A stretch of DNA of 15,890 bases from Propionibacteriaceae bacterium (GTDB lineage: Bacteria; Actinomycetota; Actinomycetes; Propionibacteriales; Propionibacteriaceae). The stretch is from positions 1 to 15,890 of the forward strand of contig WQYJ01000022.1 in NCBI GenBank assembly GCA_009781325.1, in the 5' to 3' direction. The translations under genes were made by a program, and so were the position numbers. The notes beneath the pieces were generated by a model, which made no database searches, had not been told where the DNA came from, and worked only from the letters and a program-made list of their open reading frames with translations. Positions within the stretch are counted from its first letter, which is position 1, and each line of letters begins with the position of its first letter. This document shows positions 1 to 5,232 of this stretch, in pieces.

Positions 1-849
1 GCTATTGGGGACGCAGAGGCCGAAAAACTAGCCTGCGAGTATGAGGATCTCTACGAGGTGGCCCCTGAATTGCGAGTTGGAGGAGAGCGGCACTCGTCCT
101 TGGTGTACTCCGCCAAACTGGAGATCGCCATGAGTTCCTTCTTGGAAGCCCATGATGCGAAGGCCTTCACCACCAACTTCGAGGACCTTGGAGCCTTGGA
201 ACAATTGCCGGGTATGTCGGTCCAAAGGCTCAGCGCAGCCGGATATGGATTCGGGGCAGAGGGGGACTGGAAAACAGCCTTGCTGGTTCGCGTAGCGAAG
301 GTCATGGGCGCCGGTCTTCCAGGCGGTGCATCGTTGATGGAGGACTATACCTATCACCTGGTTCCTAGTGCTGAGAAGAGCCTTGGAGCCCACATGCTGG
401 AGGTCTGCCCATCGCTGACAACCGCCACCCCCAAGGTAGAAATCCACCCGCTGAGTATCGGTGGGCGCAGTGATCCTGTTCGCTTTGTCTTCGATGCAGA
501 TCCAGGGCCTGGAATCGTGGTCGGTATGGCTGACATGCGCGATCGGTTCCGCCTGTCGGGTAATAACGTCACCTTGATACCTCCGGACGCACCGATGCCG
601 AACCTGCCCATTGGTCGTGCCGTGTGGGTGCCAGAACCTGACTTCTATACCGCAGCAGCCTGCTGGCTGATGTCCGGCAATTCCCACCACACAGCAATGT
701 CAACAGCCATCACAGCAGCTCACTGGCGTGAGTTTGCCCGCATGGCGCAAACAGAGTTCGTCCTCATTGATGCCACCACCACCAAGGCGAACTTCGAAGA
801 CCGCCTGATATGGAACTCAGCGTACTATCGGCTGGCTCGCGGGTTGTGA
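1..849 (+). CDS. araA: L-arabinose isomerase, C-terminal part (5' end outside window)
   Basis: Converts L-arabinose to L-ribulose, the first step of bacterial arabinose catabolism, in the cytoplasm with a divalent metal (Mn2+). The frame is open from base 1, so the gene begins upstream; about 282 codons are visible, matching roughly residues 220-500 of the 500-residue E. coli enzyme. The metal ligands are all present with family spacing: Glu in GFGAEGDW (nt 259-261), Glu in LMEDYTYH 27 residues later, His in LGAHMLEVCPS 17 residues after that, and the C-terminal His pair in GNSHHT. The conserved segments IGGRSDPVRF and the terminal RLIWNSAYY also match. No other ara gene is visible; any araB or araD partner would lie upstream. 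No clear terminator follows. Identification is firm; only the N-terminus is missing. Confidence 0.96.
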   Translation, partial: AIGDAEAEKLACEYEDLYEVAPELRVGGERHSSLVYSAKLEIAMSSFLEAHDAKAFTTNFEDLGALEQLPGMSVQRLSAAGYGFGAEGDWKTALLVRVAKVMGAGLPGGASLMEDYTYHLVPSAEKSLGAHMLEVCPSLTTATPKVEIHPLSIGGRSDPVRFVFDADPGPGIVVGMADMRDRFRLSGNNVTLIPPDAPMPNLPIGRAVWVPEPDFYTAAACWLMSGNSHHTAMSTAITAAHWREFARMAQTEFVLIDATTTKANFEDRLIWNSAYYRLARGL

Positions 850-911
850 GTCAAGAATCCCACTCAGGGGTCCTCATTATTGAGTCATGTGCGAGGCCTC
901 CAGGATGTCGG

Positions 912-928
912 TCTACTGAGACAGTAGA
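912..928. other. Short perfect hairpin / inverted repeat
   Basis: TCTACTG, a 3-base AGA loop, then CAGTAGA: a 7-bp perfect inverted repeat in the 177-bp gap between araA and the next gene. There is no T-run after it, so it is not a standard intrinsic terminator. It could be an operator or a weak transcript-end hairpin. Nothing else in this gap is clear. Confidence 0.3.
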
Positions 929-982
929 AGGTATAGAAATCAGGATTTCGCAGCGATACCATTGTTTACTAGAGAAGGAATC

Positions 983-1012
983 ATGACTCTTCTGCTGGAA
1001 GGTGATTCTTAG
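983..1012 (+). CDS. Possible 9-codon leader peptide
   Basis: ATG preceded by a good ribosome site (AGAAGGA, 4-nt gap) opens a 9-codon frame (MTLLLEGDS) ending in TAG at 1010-1012. The stop overlaps the ribosome site (AGGAAAGAGGG) of the next gene, whose GTG lies 14 bases further on in another frame. It may be a translationally coupled leader ORF or chance. No attenuator-like codon run is present. Weak evidence. Confidence 0.2.
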   Translation: MTLLLEGDS

Positions 1013-1026
1013 GAAAGAGGGAAGGC

Positions 1027-1626
1027 GTGTCTGGCAAGAAGTCTCGTCTGCTCATAGTTGTTCTCATTGGAGTGATTCCACTGACGCTCTCCGTGATATC
1101 GACTTCTCTTGCTTCTGACCCACTCCGTCCCATAGAAATCGATCACGCAGGTTTGCTAGAGCACACTGGGGTTGCAGCCGCAGAGTTTGACCTAGAGTGG
1201 TCGGTTCTTACTTCAAGAGTTGGAGAAGCGGTGCCCAATGATTATTCTGGAGCACTTATTAGGGGCGGGAAATACATCGTAGGATTCAAGGGATTCCCGC
1301 CAGATAATGCGCTTCAAATCTTGGCGAAATTCCCAACTGAATATGTTCTTGTGACTAACCTAGGCTTTTCACAGCAAGATATCATTTACACATCAGAACG
1401 TATTGTGAATGAAATTGTCGAAAAACTACCCGGAACGGCTGTAGGCATATCACCATCTGTTCTTTTGCCAGAACTGACCGTAATAATCGACCCTGACACC
1501 TTGCCGAGCCCCTGTGAATTCAATTTTGAGCATCTGCAGCTCCTGACCGATAGTTTGGATATTAAGGTTGTTTTTGCTGCTGTCGAAACAGTAACCACAG
1601 CAGTCGACGGCCAACCAACGGGCTAG
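1027..1626 (+). CDS. Secreted protein of unknown function
   Basis: 199 residues from a GTG start, with the purine-rich site AGGAAAGAGGGAAG just upstream. Residues 1-30 form a typical Sec signal peptide: a KKSR positive region, a hydrophobic stretch of about 18 residues (LLIVVLIGVIPLTLSVIS), and a likely cleavage after SLA. The mature part is about 170 residues with no further membrane segment and a single Cys, so it is probably exported or wall-associated. A middle segment (FKGFPPDNALQILAKFP, later TVIIDPDTL) has a weak flavour of the prodomain-like region of secreted actinobacterial trypsin-like proteases, but there is no catalytic triad or protease domain. I do not recognise the family. It ends 63 bp before the first membrane-protein gene, which has its own promoter, so it is probably monocistronic. 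Confidence 0.75.
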   Translation: MSGKKSRLLIVVLIGVIPLTLSVISTSLASDPLRPIEIDHAGLLEHTGVAAAEFDLEWSVLTSRVGEAVPNDYSGALIRGGKYIVGFKGFPPDNALQILAKFPTEYVLVTNLGFSQQDIIYTSERIVNEIVEKLPGTAVGISPSVLLPELTVIIDPDTLPSPCEFNFEHLQLLTDSLDIKVVFAAVETVTTAVDGQPTG

Positions 1627-1676
1627 AGGGTTGTGACTCCGGGGTGCGACTAAGGCCGAAAAGGCAGTTCATCAGC

Positions 1677-1692
1677 TAGTATACATAATATG
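1677..1692 (+). promoter_or_regulatory. -10 box of a leaderless promoter
   Basis: TAGTAT (1677-1682) is followed by 7 bases and then the ATG of the downstream gene. A transcript starting 6-7 bases after the -10 box would begin at or next to the A of ATG. No Shine-Dalgarno sequence precedes this ATG. Leaderless mRNAs are common in actinobacteria. No good -35 box is visible. Confidence 0.55.
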
Positions 1693-2661
1693 CAACCACC
1701 TTTTGAAGACGATTTCTCTGACGTACCCTCCCAGCAGCCCGCATGGTATCCATCTACAGATCCAGCTAAGCCCCCCTCGATTGATCTTGCTCAGATCCTG
1801 AAGGTTTCGTTCCGGCTCTATAAGGCTCGGTTCAAATCTTTCATGGGTGCTGCCGGTATCAGTGTTGCGGTTATGATCGCTATCTGTGCTCTCTTCACCG
1901 TGGGAACAGTTATTGCTGCGAACCGGTGGGAAGCGGCAGGATCGGATTTTCACAGCGCTGAGATACTCTTCTTGACCGTGTCATTGTGGATGGTTTTCCT
2001 CATGTTGGGAACCCTGGTGGCTGCATGGTGGGCATCATTGATGTGCTGCTCCATCGCCGACTCTGAGCTGACCTGTCAACCGCGGTCGGTTCGTCAAGCA
2101 GCCAAGACAGTGATGCCAGGCTTCAAATCTCTTGCTCTGCTCATGGTGATCATCTCCATCGGTTTCGGACTGCTCACCTGGGGTGTCCTGGCATGGTACA
2201 CATATATCGTTGGCTCGCTCGGCCCCGATACTTCCATATGGACAAGCATCACCCTGTCGATGGGTGTGCTGTTTGTACTCGGACTGATAGCAATGGTGGT
2301 GTCGTACTACCTCAGTGTGAAATGGTTCGTGGCTTTCCCTGCCATCATCGGGGAGAAGGTTGGTATTTGGAAGGCTCTGTCCCGGAGTTGGCAGATCACG
2401 AAAGGGTCTTCCGGGATGATCCTAATAATCGTCATCGTCACCACCATCGTCTTGGGCACACTGAGTCAGATCATTGCGGTTCCGGCAGGATTGATGTCGC
2501 TGCCTGTGTGGTTTGTTGGCAACAGCCCTATGGCAACCATCATGGTGAGCATGGTCCTGACTGTGATCCTGAGCTTTGCTTTCGTGATGGTCACACTTCC
2601 GATCACGCCCATCCTGTCTCAGGTGGTTTACCGAGACAGAATTGCTTGCGGGCAGAAGTAG
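1690..2661 (+). CDS. Polytopic membrane protein, GPDPase membrane-domain-like (paralogue 1)
   Basis: 323 residues. A Pro-rich cytoplasmic N-terminus (about residues 1-30) precedes a segment LAQILKVSFRLYKARF and then about six hydrophobic stretches of membrane length. The segment VKWFVAFPAII, followed by a charged loop with LSRSWQITKG, is the hallmark pattern of the membrane domain found in glycerophosphodiesterases and related actinobacterial integral membrane proteins (GPDPase_memb / DUF7544-like). The C-terminus ends on ISLQ-like PILSQVVYRDR. No enzymatic domain is attached, so a membrane-organising or transport role is only a guess. The gene at 3268 encodes a clear paralogue with the same layout and the same start MQPP. 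The start is fixed by the -10 box and leaderless geometry; there is no ribosome site. Confidence 0.82.
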   Translation: MQPPFEDDFSDVPSQQPAWYPSTDPAKPPSIDLAQILKVSFRLYKARFKSFMGAAGISVAVMIAICALFTVGTVIAANRWEAAGSDFHSAEILFLTVSLWMVFLMLGTLVAAWWASLMCCSIADSELTCQPRSVRQAAKTVMPGFKSLALLMVIISIGFGLLTWGVLAWYTYIVGSLGPDTSIWTSITLSMGVLFVLGLIAMVVSYYLSVKWFVAFPAIIGEKVGIWKALSRSWQITKGSSGMILIIVIVTTIVLGTLSQIIAVPAGLMSLPVWFVGNSPMATIMVSMVLTVILSFAFVMVTLPITPILSQVVYRDRIACGQK

Positions 2662-2668
2662 GCAAGAA

Positions 2669-2695
2669 GACCCGAGTATGGGCCTGACAAGGGAT
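2669..2695 (+). repeat. 27-bp direct repeat, left copy
   Basis: Begins GACCCGAGT and ends CCTGACAAGGGAT; matches 24 of 27 bases of 3213-3239. The pair brackets the palindromic block between the two paralogous membrane genes. The right copy overlaps the promoter of the second paralogue, so the left copy may be a duplicated promoter-region remnant. Confidence 0.7.
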
Positions 2696-2729
2696 TCCAT
2701 ACCGGGGCCAGGTCCCATGGATCATTCAA

Positions 2730-2851
2730 CCCCCGGTCATCCTGCCGCCAGGCAGGACCCCCGGCGGCTGATGTAGGGTCTGGGGGTGGATCTTTACCCA
2801 AGTCCATACTTCGGCTGCCGGGGGTCCTGCCTTCGGCAGGATGACGGGGGG
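2730..2851. repeat. MITE-like palindromic element, copy A
   Basis: A 122-bp unit with ~35-bp inverted ends: the left arm (2730-2765) reads CCCCCGGTCATCCTGCC..., and the right arm (2817-2851) is its reverse complement with one indel and a few mismatches. Each arm also holds its own small hairpin (CCTGCC/GGCAGG). The ~50-bp centre (GATGTAGGGTCTG ... ACCCAAGTCCATAC) is shared with copy B. No open frame of substance lies inside. It could be a non-autonomous transposable unit or a transcript-processing element. Confidence 0.8.
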
Positions 2852-2913
2852 TTGGTATGCCAGGGGGCCTATGGCATGTTTCTGTATCGCAGTTCTTGAC
2901 TCGTGGAACTCAG

Positions 2914-3034
2914 CCCCCGGTCATCCTGCCGTCAGGCAGGACCCCCGGCGGGCGATGTAGGGTCTGAGGGGTGGATCTTTACCCAAGTCCATACGTTGGC
3001 TGCCGGGGGTCCTGCCTGGCGGCAGGATGACCGG
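2914..3034. repeat. MITE-like palindromic element, copy B
   Basis: A second copy of the unit at 2730-2851, in the same orientation and 62 bp further on. Its inverted arms (2917-2949 and 3002-3034) pair over 33 bp with a single mismatch. The centre is nearly identical to that of copy A, with one extra base. The arms are G+C-rich and would form very stable hairpins in RNA or cruciforms in DNA. Confidence 0.8.
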
Positions 3035-3037
3035 TTT

Positions 3038-3097
3038 GGGGCCCTATGGCCGGGGTGGGGCCCTATGACCGGGGTGGGGGCCCTATGACCGGGGGGT
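3038..3097. repeat. Three tandem 19-22 bp G/C-rich repeats
   Basis: The unit GGGGCCCTATGRCCGGGGT occurs at 3038-3056 and 3057-3075, and in an expanded form at 3076-3097 with extra Gs. It directly abuts the right end of palindromic copy B. Copy number could vary between strains by replication slippage. Confidence 0.8.
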
Positions 3098-3163
3098 GGG
3101 TTTTTCTTGGGAGTCTTGGCGGTGGCATACATTCTGCGGTAATTACCCCCAGCGCTCAACTCC

Positions 3164-3195
3164 TCGGTCAGCCTGCCGTCAGGCAGGCCCCCGGC
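3164..3195. repeat. Solo degenerate arm of the palindromic element
   Basis: TCGGTCAGCCTGCCGTCAGG... through CCCCCGGC resembles the left arm of copies A and B with a few changes, but has no centre or right arm after it. It looks like a decayed third copy or a solo arm. The rest of 2662-3267 contains no credible gene. Confidence 0.6.
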
Positions 3196-3212
3196 AGCAG
3201 CGGTAGTTCAAC

Positions 3213-3239
3213 GACCCGAGTGGGGACCTGACAAGGGAT
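3213..3239 (+). repeat. 27-bp direct repeat, right copy
   Basis: Partner of 2669-2695 (24 of 27 bases identical). It ends inside the putative promoter of the downstream membrane gene: the CTGACA within it can serve as a -35 box. Confidence 0.7.
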
Positions 3240-3260
3240 AGGACAGATATCCTTTAGAAT
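3228..3260 (+). promoter_or_regulatory. Leaderless promoter of the second membrane gene
   Basis: CTGACA (3228-3233) as -35 and TAGAAT (3255-3260) as -10; the 21-bp spacer is longer than ideal. The ATG at 3268 lies 7 bases after the -10 box, the same geometry as at 1677-1692, and no ribosome site is present. Likely drives the membrane gene, xerD and secA together. Confidence 0.5.
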
Positions 3261-3267
3261 AGATAGT

Positions 3268-4257
3268 ATGCAACCTCCCGTTGGTCCCCCGGGCCCCGCG
3301 CCGTACCCTCCCCAGCAGCAGCCAGGATGGTATCCGCCTCCAATGCCGCCGAGTCCCGCCTCGCTCGATTTCGGTAAGGTCTTCACACTGTCATTTGCGA
3401 TCTACAAGGAAAAGATCAAGTCGTTTATCCCGGTTGGAATCATCGTCATGGCAGTCACCTTTGTCATAACTGCCATCACCGCTGTGGTGAGTATCTTCTG
3501 GATCTCAACAGGAGCCGTTAATGATCTGGACGCTCTGTTAGGCGCCGGCTTCTTGTGGTTCGTCATTGTCCTCACTGGTGTGATCTCTCTTGTGTCCCTC
3601 ACTGCTAGCTGGTGGGCTGGGCTTGTTTGTTGTGCTCTAACAGACGCCCACCTTCTCGGCGAAGAGATCACCATCAGACAGGCGACGAAGAACACGGCCA
3701 AGTCCCTGGTGTCGCTTTTACCTGTGGGTGCCGGGGTTGTCCTAGTAATCATGGGGGTTTTCGCGCTCTTCTCCGCATGGATGATATCCATAATCGTCTC
3801 CATGGACGGCCCCCCTGACGTTATTCCTTTGATCATCGTGCAGATGGCGGGATTCTTTCTAGGGTTCTTCTTGCTGGTGGTCCTTGCGATGATCGCGTCC
3901 TACTTCCTCAACGTCAAATGGTTTGTTGCTTTTCCAGTGATGGTCAGTGAACAGACCACAATCATCAAGGGCTGGAAACGCAGTTGGGCAATTACGAAGA
4001 CAGCCGGAGGATGGATCCTTCTCATCATCATCCTTGTGGGCATGGCTATGGGTTTTGTTATGTCCATCCCCATGATTCCCACGGCCTTTATTTCCTTCAC
4101 AGGCGAACAATTGGGCGCAGCCGGAGCGATCGTACCCTCAATCGTGAGTTACCTCATCACCTGGGCTGTCCTGATCCTGGTGATGCCAGTCATGCCTATC
4201 ATTTCCCAGGTTGTGTACCGCGAGAGGCTGCAGCGAACCCCGAGTCTGCAGGTTTGA
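3268..4257 (+). CDS. Polytopic membrane protein, GPDPase membrane-domain-like (paralogue 2)
   Basis: 329 residues, paralogue of the product of 1690-2661: the same MQPP start, a Pro-rich N-terminus (about residues 1-35, with PYPPQQQPGWYPPP), then FGKVFTLSFAIYKEKIKSF, about six membrane-length hydrophobic segments, the signature LNVKWFVAFPVMV followed by GWKRSWAITK, and a C-terminus ISQVVYRERL. The architecture is that of actinobacterial glycerophosphodiesterase-type membrane-domain proteins without the phosphodiesterase. Proline-rich tails of this kind are frequent in actinobacterial membrane proteins. Its TGA is separated from the xerD ATG by a single base, which suggests translational coupling with xerD. 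The two membrane genes probably arose by local duplication, and the repeats now fill the space between them. Confidence 0.83.
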   Translation: MQPPVGPPGPAPYPPQQQPGWYPPPMPPSPASLDFGKVFTLSFAIYKEKIKSFIPVGIIVMAVTFVITAITAVVSIFWISTGAVNDLDALLGAGFLWFVIVLTGVISLVSLTASWWAGLVCCALTDAHLLGEEITIRQATKNTAKSLVSLLPVGAGVVLVIMGVFALFSAWMISIIVSMDGPPDVIPLIIVQMAGFFLGFFLLVVLAMIASYFLNVKWFVAFPVMVSEQTTIIKGWKRSWAITKTAGGWILLIIILVGMAMGFVMSIPMIPTAFISFTGEQLGAAGAIVPSIVSYLITWAVLILVMPVMPIISQVVYRERLQRTPSLQV

Positions 4258-4258
4258 G

Positions 4259-5188
4259 ATGACCAATGCGCTCGATCGTGAGATTGCGGTCTACCTCGAC
4301 CATCTCAAGGCCGAGCGCGGCCTGTCTACCCATACCATTGCCGCCTATAGCCGTGATCTAGCACGGTACGCCGAGTATCTGCGGGCAGCAGGGATTACCG
4401 AACCCTGTGCCATTGACCGCATCGCAGCGGCTGGGTTTCCCATACAACTAGCTGCACAGGGTCTGGCCGCCTCCTCGGTCGGCAGGATGACTGTTGCCGT
4501 ACGAGGACTGCATCGGTTCTGGGCTGATGAGGGAATCACCGCGATAAACCCAGCGCAGATGATCAACCCTGCTGCTCCTGGAAGACGCCTTCCCAAAGCA
4601 CTCACCATTGATCAGGTCGAGGCACTGATTGAAGCGACCGGCGGCCGTCATCCAGGTGCACCTCCTGATCAGATCCGCGATTGGGCACTGGTCGAAGTTC
4701 TCTACGGTACGGGGGCTCGCATCTCAGAGGTGTTGGATTTAGATGTCGAAGATGTCATTCGGATGCTGGCCGATGAAACGATGGGACTGAAGTTCACCGG
4801 CAAGGGCAACAAGCAAAGAATCCTTCCTGTAGGCCGATTCGCGCGCGAAGCTATGCAGGAATGGCTGGTTCGTGGGCGCCCAGCCGTACTCGCGAGCCGG
4901 GCAACCTCCGCTTTCTTTCTGAATATCCGCGGCGGACGGCTTTCCCGTCAGAGCGCCTTCAACCGAATTCTGGCCCTTGGCCACAAGGCCGCGATCACAC
5001 AAGAGATCTCGCCTCACACCCTGCGTCATTCCTATGCCACCCACTTGATTGATGGGGGAGCAGATGTTCGTGTTGTCCAGGAGTTGTTGGGGCACTCCAG
5101 CGTTGCCACCACCCAGATTTATACCCTGATTACTGTCGACCACCTGCGCGAGGTCTATCGTGTCAGTCATCCCCGTGCCGTAGAATAG
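4259..5188 (+). CDS. xerD: Site-specific tyrosine recombinase XerD
   Basis: 309 residues. Resolves chromosome dimers at dif with XerC, in complex with FtsK at the septum. N-terminal SAM-like core-binding domain at about 5-95 (YLDHLKAERGLSTHTIAAY) and catalytic domain at about 110-305. All six active-site residues are present: Arg154 (TGARISEV), Lys182 (GKGNKQR), His253 and Arg256 (HTLRHSYATHL), His279 (ELLGHSS) and Tyr288 (TTQIYT). The C-terminal REVYRVSHPRA resembles actinobacterial XerD rather than XerC or a phage integrase. The frame extends upstream to 4211, but the ATG at 4259, one base after the preceding stop, gives the standard length and N-terminus. It is followed closely by secA. 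XerC remains a minor alternative. Confidence 0.93.
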   Translation: MTNALDREIAVYLDHLKAERGLSTHTIAAYSRDLARYAEYLRAAGITEPCAIDRIAAAGFPIQLAAQGLAASSVGRMTVAVRGLHRFWADEGITAINPAQMINPAAPGRRLPKALTIDQVEALIEATGGRHPGAPPDQIRDWALVEVLYGTGARISEVLDLDVEDVIRMLADETMGLKFTGKGNKQRILPVGRFAREAMQEWLVRGRPAVLASRATSAFFLNIRGGRLSRQSAFNRILALGHKAAITQEISPHTLRHSYATHLIDGGADVRVVQELLGHSSVATTQIYTLITVDHLREVYRVSHPRAVE

Positions 5189-5232
5189 GGGAGTTGACCT
5201 CACAGAACCGAGGTCAGAGAGGGCAAGGTGCG

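Noticed and set aside
28..690. 220-codon antisense frame opposite araA
   Set aside because: The + strand frame carries every arabinose isomerase motif; the antisense product is low-order and His/Gly-rich.
2730..3195. CRISPR array
   Set aside because: The units are long, internally palindromic and share their centres; there are no regular unique spacers and no cas genes.
2903..3231. Short frames within the palindromic repeats
   Set aside because: They arise from repeat sequence, are present on both strands and have no ribosome sites.
4259..5188. Integrase of a mobile element
   Set aside because: The tyrosine recombinase has XerD length, motifs and position next to secA; it is a housekeeping gene, not the integrase of the accessory block.
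5194..5232. Start of secA at TTG 5194
   Set aside because: It adds 13 residues not seen in the family and lacks a ribosome site; ATG 5233 has AGAGAGGG upstream and the normal N-terminus.
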